Below, piece after piece: positions 44,391-51,734 of a stretch of 64,000 bases of DNA. Location of the stretch: assembly GCA_964556255.1 (NCBI GenBank), contig CAZKVQ010000003.1:32259-96258 (forward strand), read 5' to 3'. A model generated the notes under the pieces. The model saw nothing but the letters and a program-made list of their open reading frames with translations. It did no database searches and was not told where the DNA came from. The position numbers and the translations under genes are program-made. Source of the stretch: JACJWR01 sp964556255 (GTDB lineage: Bacteria > Actinomycetota > Actinomycetes > S36-B12 > UBA10799). How positions within the stretch are numbered: the first letter of the stretch is position 1; the number at the start of each line of letters is the position of its first letter.

Positions 44391-45680
44391 GTGAGCGAAA
44401 GAAGCCAGGAGCCAGCGGAATCGAGCGCTCAAGCGGTCGGGACCAGCGCTGATGAGACCCCGGTGGCGGAGACTGCTGCGAACGAGATCTCGCCGCCGCC
44501 TCCGACGCCGGCGCCGGGTACCCCGGAGTGGCTGATGCCCTTCGTCACGAAGGCGACGTGGCGGGTGGTCTTCATCATTCTGATCGTGTTGGCCGCCTTG
44601 TGGGCCATGAGGCAGGCGGCGGATCTTGTCATCATCGTCGTGGTTGCCTGCTTCCTCGCCCTGGCGATGGTTCCAGGCGTGAACTACTTCGTCACCAGGT
44701 TCGGATGGTCCCGCGGGGCAGCGACCGGACTGATCTTCCTCGGTGTGATCGTGGTGCTTCTCGGACTGACCGTGCTACTTATCCCAGCGATCATCGACAT
44801 GAGCGGGAAGCTCGCCCAAGACCTTCCGCGCTGGCTTGACGAGGCGCAGTCGAGGGGCCTCCCCGTCGCCAAGGCGGGTAATGCGGACAAGACCGTGCTG
44901 CAGGACGTCGAGAACTGGCTGAAGACCAACGGCGGTTCCAAGGTCCTCCACTACGCCGGCAGCACTGTCGGCATCGTGTTCAAGTTCTTCACCGTCATGA
45001 TGTTCACCTTCTTGATCGCAGCCGGTGAGCCCTCATTGCGGCGGACGATCCAGAAGCGGCTGTCACCGGAGAACCAGCGCCGCTTCGTCGGCGCCTGGGA
45101 TACCGCGATCTCGCAGACGGGGGGATACTTCTACTCCCGGTTGCTGCTCATGCTGATCACGGGCAGCTGCACGCTGATCGTGATGGAACTCATCGGAGTG
45201 CCGATCGTCTATTCGGTCCCGCTGGCCTTCTTCGGCGCCTTCTTCGTCGAATTCATCCCGGTTGTCGGAAGCTACATCGGCATCGCCATTCCGGTGCTGG
45301 TGACCCTGGCCGAGAAGGGGATAGTCCCGGCCATCATCCTTTTGGTCTGGGCTATCGTGTATCAGCAGATCCACGACTACGTGCTCAGCCCACGGATCAG
45401 TTCCCGGACGATGACCATCAACGCCGGTGTGGCCTTCGGGTCGGCACTCCTCGGTGGCGCGCTAGCCGGCCCGATAGGTGCCCTCTTCGCCATGCCGACT
45501 GCCGGCATGGTCACCGTTTTCCTGCAGCAATACTTGCCCGCCTACCCGGTGGCTTATGTGTCGGCTCACGACAAAGCCGCCGACAAGCAGGCCCGCAAGA
45601 AGAAGCGTCGGCGCGGGAGAGGCAAGTCGGCGGCTGAGTCGGACGACTCCTCGGGTCAGCCCAGTCCGGGCACCGAGTGA
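44391..45680 (+). CDS. AI-2E family transporter
   Basis: A 429-residue membrane protein of the AI-2E/PerM family. After a 50-residue acidic Pro-rich N-terminus come paired membrane segments, the soluble middle region (LAQDLPRWLDEAQSRGLP), and the C-terminal bundle with the typical GVPIVYSVPLAFFGAFFVEFIPVVGSYIG and IHDYVLSPRISSRTMTINAG. Despite the name, members move varied solutes or ions; no substrate can be assigned. The last 45 residues are Lys/Arg-rich, then acidic. The GTG start at 44391 is 75 nt after the HisA-like gene. Confidence 0.88.
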   Translation: MSERSQEPAESSAQAVGTSADETPVAETAANEISPPPPTPAPGTPEWLMPFVTKATWRVVFIILIVLAALWAMRQAADLVIIVVVACFLALAMVPGVNYFVTRFGWSRGAATGLIFLGVIVVLLGLTVLLIPAIIDMSGKLAQDLPRWLDEAQSRGLPVAKAGNADKTVLQDVENWLKTNGGSKVLHYAGSTVGIVFKFFTVMMFTFLIAAGEPSLRRTIQKRLSPENQRRFVGAWDTAISQTGGYFYSRLLLMLITGSCTLIVMELIGVPIVYSVPLAFFGAFFVEFIPVVGSYIGIAIPVLVTLAEKGIVPAIILLVWAIVYQQIHDYVLSPRISSRTMTINAGVAFGSALLGGALAGPIGALFAMPTAGMVTVFLQQYLPAYPVAYVSAHDKAADKQARKKKRRRGRGKSAAESDDSSGQPSPGTE

Positions 45681-45793
45681 AGGTCGTGGCGTAGGAAGTC
45701 GGTCTGCTCGGCGGCGACGGCGAACGGTGAGGTGTGCTCCCGCCGAAGGCCGAAGATGTTCTCGCGGGTGAGATCGTCGAATGAGCCGATCAC
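45656..45793 (-). CDS. Candidate 45-residue small protein
   Basis: A short frame on the minus strand from GTG 45793 to TGA at 45656. It reads MIGSFDDLTRENIFGLRRE, then SPFAVAAEQTDFL, and ends in VPGLG. The composition looks like protein rather than a shadow, and GGAG lies about ten bases before the start. A PHO-box-like repeat lies about 100 nt upstream at 45890-45922. The 3' end overlaps the AI-2E gene by 25 bases, convergently. It could also be chance; I recognise no family. Confidence 0.35.
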   Translation of the reverse strand: MIGSFDDLTRENIFGLRREHTSPFAVAAEQTDFLRHDLHSVPGLG

Positions 45794-45889
45794 GGTGAAT
45801 CACTCCAGATGGTGGTTGTGTTGTTTACGGATGTTGTCCGGTTTCCCGGCTGACCTCCGCATACCCAAGCCTGACGGGTCGCATACGTC

Positions 45890-45922
45890 AGCGGGTTAAG
45901 TTCAGGTGAACGCCGAGTAAGC
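45890..45922 (-). promoter_or_regulatory. Possible PHO box
   Basis: Three 11-nt units in register on the minus strand: GCTTACTCGGC, GTTCACCTGAA and CTTAACCCGCT. Only the middle one matches the GTTCACC consensus fully. It could drive the candidate small protein at 45656-45793. This is weaker than the two boxes at 1.6-1.8 kb. Confidence 0.35.
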
Positions 45923-45940
45923 GATCCTCCGGTGAGGGGG

Positions 45941-45996
45941 GTTACTTTCCAGTAGCGATGGGTTACCCATCAGTAGTGTCGGTTACTCGCGAGTAG
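45941..45996. repeat. Array of three phased palindromic operators
   Basis: Three copies of GTTAC-N5-AGTAG start at 45941, 45962 and 45982. Inside each is TACT-N4-AGTA, a palindrome: perfect in copies one and three (the third is TACTCGCGAGTA throughout), with one mismatch in copy two (TACC). The 21- and 20-nt spacing equals two helical turns, putting all three on one face of the DNA. The array lies about 145 nt before the ABC substrate-binding gene. The binding protein is not known; a TetR-type repressor would fit the site size. Confidence 0.6.
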
Positions 45997-46141
45997 ATCC
46001 GGCGATGGCACGCTGCTGCAACCTCGCGCTGTGTCGTGCCCCATGGCGGCGCGTGCGTCTCGACCCGAAGGGGGTTCGCGCTTCCCAGCCGGGTATTGTC
46101 GAGTAGATTTGTCGGAAAACGAATCAGAACATGGGGCCCAC

Positions 46142-47236
46142 ATGTCACACGCGCGTCCAGCATCGGGAATCCGCGCTCTGCTCATCACATCCCTCTTGTT
46201 GCTGATTGCCGGGCTGGTCGCGGCCTGTGGCGGCAACTCGGCCGCGTCGAGTCCGGAATCACCACTGCCGGCCGCCGGCACGACCCTGCGACTTGGCTTC
46301 TTCCCCAACATCAACCACGCGCCGGGACTGGTCGGCGACGCCGATGGCACCTTTACCAAAGTCTTGGCACCGCTCGGCGTCACCGTTAGGTCGTCGCTGT
46401 TCAACGCTGGACCAGAGGCGGTGACGGCGCTGTTCTCCGACCAATTGGACATCAGCTACATCGGGCCGAACCCCACTGTGAACGCGTTCGTGAAGTCCAA
46501 GGGAGAAGCCATCAAGGTCATCGCGGGGGCCGCCTCCGGGGGAGCCGCACTCGTCGTCAAGCCGACCATCGGGTCAGCAGCCGATCTCAAGGGAAAGACG
46601 CTCGCGACACCGCAGCTGGGTAACACTCAGGATGTGGCTCTGCGCTACTGGCTCAAGCAGCAGGGGATCCAGACCAATCCGGATGGTGGCGGGGACGTCG
46701 CCATCAAGCCGCAGGCCAACTCGGAAGGGCTCACCGCCTTCCAGTCGGGGCAGATCGACGGCGCTTGGGTACCGGAGCCCTACGTCACCCAATACGTGAA
46801 GAGCGGAGCGAAGGTCCTCGTGGACGAAGCGACGCTGTGGCCCGGCGGCAAGTTCGTGACAACCAATGTGGTTGTCCGAACAAAGTTCCTGCAGGAGCAC
46901 CCCGACATCGTTGAGGCCTTCCTCGCCGGGCACGTGGCCGCTCTCAAGGAGATCAACGCCGATCCGGCCAAAGCGCAGGCCACCACGATTGCGGCGTTGA
47001 AGAAACTGAGTGGCAAGGCGCCCAAACCCGAGGTGGTGGCGGCGGCTTGGAAACAGTTGGAATTCACCCCCGATCCCCTCAAGGCCACCTTGCTCGCGTC
47101 GGCCGAGCACGCCATCGATGTCGGCTTGCTGGACAAGGAACAGTTCTCCGCGGCAGGTGATCCGAATCAGCTGTACGACCTCGCGCCGCTGAACAAAGTC
47201 CTGGTGCAGACCGGGCAACCCTCGGTCGGGTGGTGA
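46142..47236 (+). CDS. ABC transporter substrate-binding lipoprotein (sulfonate/nitrate type)
   Basis: A 364-residue extracytoplasmic solute receptor. The signal segment ends in lipobox LVAAC, followed by a Ser/Ala-rich linker. The binding domain begins TLRLGFFPNINHAPGLVGD and contains FNAGPEAVTALFSDQLDISYIGPNP and GAWVPEPYVTQY, as in SsuA/TauA/NrtA-like proteins. Ligands in this class include alkanesulfonates, taurine and nitrate. The nearby methionine genes favour a sulfur compound (inference). The gene overlaps the ATPase gene and follows a 460-nt control region with three palindromic sites. Confidence 0.87.
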   Translation: MSHARPASGIRALLITSLLLLIAGLVAACGGNSAASSPESPLPAAGTTLRLGFFPNINHAPGLVGDADGTFTKVLAPLGVTVRSSLFNAGPEAVTALFSDQLDISYIGPNPTVNAFVKSKGEAIKVIAGAASGGAALVVKPTIGSAADLKGKTLATPQLGNTQDVALRYWLKQQGIQTNPDGGGDVAIKPQANSEGLTAFQSGQIDGAWVPEPYVTQYVKSGAKVLVDEATLWPGGKFVTTNVVVRTKFLQEHPDIVEAFLAGHVAALKEINADPAKAQATTIAALKKLSGKAPKPEVVAAAWKQLEFTPDPLKATLLASAEHAIDVGLLDKEQFSAAGDPNQLYDLAPLNKVLVQTGQPSVGW

Positions 47237-48054
47237 GTAGCGTGGCGACGGTGACGACAAGATCCGCACCCACCGAAGCCCCAGCAGATCCACGCCCCGC
47301 GGTCGTGCTGCGCGGTGTGGGCAAGACCTTCGGAAGCGGCCCCTCGGAGAACGTCGTCATGGCCGATGTGAATCTGCGGGTCGCGGCGGGCGAGTTCCTG
47401 ACCGTCGTCGGCGCGTCCGGCTGCGGGAAGAGCACGATGCTCAATCTCATCGCGGGCCTCGACCGCCCGACCACGGGAGAGATCGAGCTCGACGGGCGAG
47501 TCGCGCTGATGTTCCAGGACGCAACCCTGTTGCCCTGGCTCACGGCCAGGCAGAACATCGATCTGGCACTGAGACTGCGGGGAGTTGCGGAACGTCGGGA
47601 TGAGGTGGATCGGTTGCTGGCTGTGGTTCGGTTGGAGACCGTCGGCGACAAGCGCCCCCACGAACTGTCCGGTGGAATGCGCCAACGGGTGGCACTCGCC
47701 CGCTGCCTTGCCCAGGACGCCCAGATCGTCCTGATGGACGAACCGCTTGGCGCCCTGGACGCCATGACCCGTGACCATCTGCATGACGAGATCGAGCGGG
47801 TGGTGACCGAGGAAGGCCTCACCGTCATCTTCGTCACCCACAACGTGCGTGAGGCGGTGCGACTCGGAGACCGGGTCGTGCTGTTGGGGAGTCATCCCGG
47901 AAGAGTCGTGTTCGAGCAGCACGTCACCCTCGAGCGACCGCGCAGGATGGACTCTCCTGGCGTCGCGAATCGTGCCGCCGAACTGACAGAGCAGCTGCGG
48001 GCGGCGTCCGGTGGCCACAACCCGACTGGAACCGATGAGGAGTTGCCCTCATGA
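47230..48054 (+). CDS. ABC transporter ATPase (SsuB/TauB type)
   Basis: A 274-residue ATP-binding subunit. Walker A is GASGCGKSTM, Q-loop LMFQDATLLPWL (the DATLLPW form is typical of nitrate/sulfonate importers), signature LSGGMRQRVALARCL, Walker B IVLMDEPLGALD and H-loop FVTHN. Start codons GTG 47230 and 47233 both overlap the preceding stop. It should power the permease encoded next, whose ATG overlaps its stop by four bases. Confidence 0.9.
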   Translation: MVSSVATVTTRSAPTEAPADPRPAVVLRGVGKTFGSGPSENVVMADVNLRVAAGEFLTVVGASGCGKSTMLNLIAGLDRPTTGEIELDGRVALMFQDATLLPWLTARQNIDLALRLRGVAERRDEVDRLLAVVRLETVGDKRPHELSGGMRQRVALARCLAQDAQIVLMDEPLGALDAMTRDHLHDEIERVVTEEGLTVIFVTHNVREAVRLGDRVVLLGSHPGRVVFEQHVTLERPRRMDSPGVANRAAELTEQLRAASGGHNPTGTDEELPS

Positions 48055-48893
48055 CCACGGTGCTGACACCGATCGTTCCCGCCGGCGAGGCACCAGCAGG
48101 AAAGGGTGCGTCCATCGGCCGCAAGCTGTGGGCTTGGTCGTGGCCCAAGTTGCTCGCGGTCGTGCTCGTCCTCGCCTTCTGGCAAATCGTTGTCTGGACC
48201 GGATGGCGCCCGGAATATGTGCTTCCCGGGCCGGCAGAGACGCTGCAAACACTGGGTGACCTCATCACGACCGCGCACTTCTGGCAGGCGGTGGCGACAA
48301 CGCTCACCAGGGCGGTTATCGGGTTCGCGCTCGCGCTGGCCATCGGTACCGTCATCGGTATTGCGGTGTCCCGTGTCAAACCGCTGCGCCTCGCCGTCGG
48401 GAGCCTCATCACCGGTCTGCAGACGATGCCGAGCATCGCCTGGTTCCCGTTGGCGATCCTGCTCTTCGGACTGACCGAACAGGCGATCCTTTTCGTCGTC
48501 GTGCTGGGAGCAGCGCCGAGCATCGCCAACGGGGTGATCTCCGGCATTGACCACGTGCCTCCGCAGTTCCGGCGGCTGGGGACCGTCCTCGGTGCCCACG
48601 GCTGGGCGATGTATCGATTCATCGTGCTGCCGGCCGCGCTTCCCGGTTACATCTCCGGCCTCACCCAGGGCTGGGCATTCGCCTGGCGCAGTCTGATGGC
48701 GGGTGAGTTGCTGGTGATCATCGCCTCGCGGCCCTCGTTGGGCAGTTCCCTCGATTTCGCCAGGCAATTCAACGAATCCGCACAATTGCTCGCCATCATG
48801 CTGGTCATCCTCATCCTCGGGATGCTGGTCGACGGCATCTTCTCCTCAGCCGCACGCTCCATTCGACGTAGACGCGGCCTGGCCAGCGATTGA
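48051..48893 (+). CDS. ABC transporter permease (SsuC/TauC type)
   Basis: A 280-residue membrane subunit with about six hydrophobic segments and the conserved cytoplasmic EAA-type loop region VPPQFRRLGTVLGAHGWAMY, followed by IVLPAALPGYISGLTQGWAFAW, typical of the nitrate/sulfonate/taurine importer family. It completes a three-gene importer with the two genes upstream. The SAM-IV riboswitch and metY follow on the same strand after 107 nt. Confidence 0.9.
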   Translation: MTTVLTPIVPAGEAPAGKGASIGRKLWAWSWPKLLAVVLVLAFWQIVVWTGWRPEYVLPGPAETLQTLGDLITTAHFWQAVATTLTRAVIGFALALAIGTVIGIAVSRVKPLRLAVGSLITGLQTMPSIAWFPLAILLFGLTEQAILFVVVLGAAPSIANGVISGIDHVPPQFRRLGTVLGAHGWAMYRFIVLPAALPGYISGLTQGWAFAWRSLMAGELLVIIASRPSLGSSLDFARQFNESAQLLAIMLVILILGMLVDGIFSSAARSIRRRRGLASD

Positions 48894-48999
48894 GGACCCG
48901 ACCACCCGATGTGGGCCCAAGCCGTCGGCGTGCCCCAGGTCACACAACGGATTCCTGACGCGGTATTGCGTTCGCGGCCAACGCTGCTACGCTTCTCGT

Positions 49000-49120
49000 C
49001 AGGTCAAGAGAGCCAGCGTCAAGCCTCAGCTTGCTGGACTGCAACCCTCCTCCGCGGTGGGGTGCATCTGAGGAAAAGACCGGGTCGTCCCGCAACCGCG
49101 GGTCGGCAAGCGCGGGTCCA
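49000..49120 (+). ncRNA. SAM-IV riboswitch
   Basis: An S-adenosylmethionine-sensing leader upstream of metY. The core GAGAGCCAGCGTCAAGCC, then CTTGCTGGACTGCAACCCTC and CTCCGCGGTGGGGTGC match the SAM-IV consensus, a SAM-I-like core with added elements known mainly from Actinomycetales. P1 is GGTC (49002-49005) with GACC (49078-49081). The GC-rich hairpins after it up to about 49120 should hold the extra 3' stem. High SAM should reduce expression of metY and metX. The 3' boundary is approximate. Confidence 0.85.
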
Positions 49121-49205
49121 CAGACATCCTGGGGCCCAACCGGGCTCCATCGGTGCTGTTCCCTCAGCGCAGGTGTTGCCCGGCACGACACCTGAATGGG
49201 GAGTA

Positions 49206-50522
49206 ATGAACAACGCCTGGTCCTTCGAGACCCGACAGATCCATGCCGGACAGCAGCCAGACGGCGACACCAACGCCAGGGCATTGCCGATCTACCAGAC
49301 CACGTCATACACCTTCAACGACACCAACCATGCGGCCAACCTGTTCGGGCTCAAGGAGTTCGGGAACATCTACACCCGCATCATGAACCCGACCCAGGCG
49401 GCGGTCGAAGATCGCATTGCCTCGCTCGAAGGTGGTGTCGGCGCCCTGCTGGTTGCCAGTGGCCAGGCCGCCGAGACGCTGGCGATCCTCAACATCGCCG
49501 AGGCAGGCGACCACGTCGTGTCCAGCCCGAGCCTGTACGGCGGCACCTACAACCTCTTCCACTACACGCTGCCCAAGTTGGGGATCGAGGTCAGCTTCGT
49601 CGAGAACCCCGACGACCTGGACTCGTGGCGCGCAGCGGTCAAGCCGAACACGAAGGTCTTCTTCGGTGAGACGATCGCCAACCCCAAGAACGACATCCTC
49701 GACATCGAGGGTGTGGCGGCGGTGGCGCACGAGGCCGGCGTCCCGCTGATCGTCGACAACACCGTGGCCACCCCATACCTGATCCGTCCGTTCGAGTGGG
49801 GTGCCGACATCGTCGTGCACTCCGCGACGAAGTACCTGGGCGGACACGGCACGGCCGTCGCGGGCGTGATCGTGGACAGCGGCAACTTCGACTTCGCGGC
49901 CGACCCGGAGAAGTTCCCTAACTACAACACCCCGGACCCGAGCTACCACGGCTTGGTGTACGCCCGCGATCTCGGCGTCGGATCCGAGCTCGGCGCCAAC
50001 CTCGCGTTCATCCTCAAGGCTCGCGTGCAATTGCTGCGCGACCTAGGCAGCGCCGTGGCGCCGTTCAACGCCTTCCTCATCGCCCAGGGCCTGGAGACCC
50101 TCAGCCTGCGGGTCGAGCGTCATGCCCAGAACGCGCAGGCGGTAGCTGAGTGGCTCACCACCCGGCCCGAGGTCCTCTCGGTCAACTACGCCGGGCTGCC
50201 CAGCAGCCCGTGGTACGCGGCAGGGCGCAAGTACGCGCCCAACGGCACCGGCGGGGTGCTCGCCTTCGAGATCGACGGCGGAGTCGAGGCCGGCAAGGCA
50301 TTCGTGGAGGCGCTCGAACTTCACAGCCACGTCGCCAATATCGGGGACGTTCGCAGCCTGGTCATCCACCCGGCATCGACGACCCACTCCCAGTTGACCG
50401 AGGAGGAGCAGCTGACCGCGGGCGTGACCCCCGGCCTGGTTCGCCTTGCCGTCGGCTTGGAGAACATCAACGACATCCTGGCCGACTTGGACGCGGGCTT
50501 CCGCGCCGCGAAGACCGCCTGA
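49206..50522 (+). CDS. metY: O-acetylhomoserine sulfhydrylase
   Basis: A pyridoxal-phosphate enzyme that makes homocysteine directly from O-acetylhomoserine and sulfide. The 438-residue product has the Cys/Met-metabolism fold: NIYTRIMNPTQAAVEDRIA, the PLP-stacking region, and the Schiff-base lysine in VVHSATKYLGGHG. C-terminal IHPASTTHSQLT with VRLAVGLENINDI is standard. ATG 49206 follows a GGGGAG site after the riboswitch; the open frame extends through the riboswitch, but that part is not coding. metX starts five bases after its stop. Confidence 0.93.
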   Translation: MNNAWSFETRQIHAGQQPDGDTNARALPIYQTTSYTFNDTNHAANLFGLKEFGNIYTRIMNPTQAAVEDRIASLEGGVGALLVASGQAAETLAILNIAEAGDHVVSSPSLYGGTYNLFHYTLPKLGIEVSFVENPDDLDSWRAAVKPNTKVFFGETIANPKNDILDIEGVAAVAHEAGVPLIVDNTVATPYLIRPFEWGADIVVHSATKYLGGHGTAVAGVIVDSGNFDFAADPEKFPNYNTPDPSYHGLVYARDLGVGSELGANLAFILKARVQLLRDLGSAVAPFNAFLIAQGLETLSLRVERHAQNAQAVAEWLTTRPEVLSVNYAGLPSSPWYAAGRKYAPNGTGGVLAFEIDGGVEAGKAFVEALELHSHVANIGDVRSLVIHPASTTHSQLTEEEQLTAGVTPGLVRLAVGLENINDILADLDAGFRAAKTA

Positions 50523-50526
50523 ATCG

Positions 50527-51720
50527 ATGTCTGACAGCCCGATCGTTGCCGCAGCCTCCCCCGGGGGGCTGCGGCAACCGGGCGCCCTCTCCCGGCGGTA
50601 CACCCACTTCGGAGCCTTGGATCTGGAGTTGGGCGGGCGTCTGGATGAGGTTACGGTCGCCTACGAGACCTACGGTCGACTGAATCGCGACCGCTCCAAC
50701 GCGGTACTCGTGCTGCACGCCTTGACCGGGGACGCTCACGCCGCCGGTGGCACCGAACCCGGCCAGCAGACCCCTGGCTGGTGGGATGCCCTGATCGGCC
50801 CCGGGAAGGCGCTCGACACCGACCGCTGGTTCGTGGTCTCGTCCAACGTGCTGGGGGGCTGCCAGGGCACTACCGGCCCGTCATCGCTGGCGCCGGACGG
50901 CCAGCCCTATGGTTCTCGCTGGCCCCGCATCACGATCCGCGACCAGGTCGCACTCGAAGTGCGGCTGGCCGACTATCTCGGGATCGACCGCTACGCGCTG
51001 GTCGCCGGCGGCTCGATGGGCGGTATGAGGTCGTTGGAGTGGGCCGTGGGCCACCCGACACGGCTGGCTGCCGCCTGGGTCGGGGCGTCGACGGCGGCCG
51101 CGTCCGCCGATCAGATCGGCACGCAGACAACCCAGATCCAGGCCATCCTCGGCGACCCGGATTGGTGCGGCGGTGACTACCAGCGGGAGGGCCGCTTCCC
51201 GAGTAACGGTTTGGGCCTCGCCCGCCGAATAGCACATTTGACCTATCGCACCGACCAGGAACTGGACATCCGGTTCGGGCGTGACGGCCAAGTGGGTGAG
51301 CTGCCGCTGGCGGCTCCGGACGTCGACTCCGCCTACTCCGGAGGCCACCGCTACGCGGTGCAGAGTTACCTGGACCATCATGCTGAGAAACTCGTCCGCC
51401 GCTTCGACGCCGGTACCTACGTCGCCCTGACCGACGCGATGAACACCCACGACATCGGACGGGAACGTGGCGGCGTCGCCGCAGCACTTGCAGGACTCTC
51501 AGTGCCGTTGATCGTCGCCGGGGTCGACTCCGACCGTCTGTACCCGTTGCGTCAGCAGGCTGAGATCGTAGAGTCGGCGGCAACCGCGAGCGAGTTGACC
51601 GTCATCGAGTCGCCGTTCGGTCACGACGGCTTCCTGATCGAGGTCGACGCGATCGGTGCCTCGCTGGTGGGCGCACTGGGCAGCCTCGAGGCCGCCAGTG
51701 AGGCCGCCGACTGCGCCTGA
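50527..51720 (+). CDS. metX: Homoserine O-acetyltransferase
   Basis: Acetylates homoserine with acetyl-CoA, providing the substrate of MetY; the two adjacent enzymes form the direct sulfhydrylation route to methionine. The 397-residue alpha/beta-hydrolase-fold protein has the nucleophile region VAGGSMGGMRSLEW, the active-site lead LVLHALTGDAHA, and the late Asp and His in GVDSDRLYP and SPFGHDGFLIE. It is controlled with metY by the SAM-IV element. ATG 50527 lies just after the metY stop. Confidence 0.92.
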   Translation: MSDSPIVAAASPGGLRQPGALSRRYTHFGALDLELGGRLDEVTVAYETYGRLNRDRSNAVLVLHALTGDAHAAGGTEPGQQTPGWWDALIGPGKALDTDRWFVVSSNVLGGCQGTTGPSSLAPDGQPYGSRWPRITIRDQVALEVRLADYLGIDRYALVAGGSMGGMRSLEWAVGHPTRLAAAWVGASTAAASADQIGTQTTQIQAILGDPDWCGGDYQREGRFPSNGLGLARRIAHLTYRTDQELDIRFGRDGQVGELPLAAPDVDSAYSGGHRYAVQSYLDHHAEKLVRRFDAGTYVALTDAMNTHDIGRERGGVAAALAGLSVPLIVAGVDSDRLYPLRQQAEIVESAATASELTVIESPFGHDGFLIEVDAIGASLVGALGSLEAASEAADCA

Positions 51721-51734
51721 CGCGGCCGCCCTCC

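Noticed and set aside
48909..49205. N-terminal extension of the metY frame
   Set aside because: The extension translates the SAM-IV riboswitch. The family start MNNAWSFETRQIH at 49206 has its own ribosome site.
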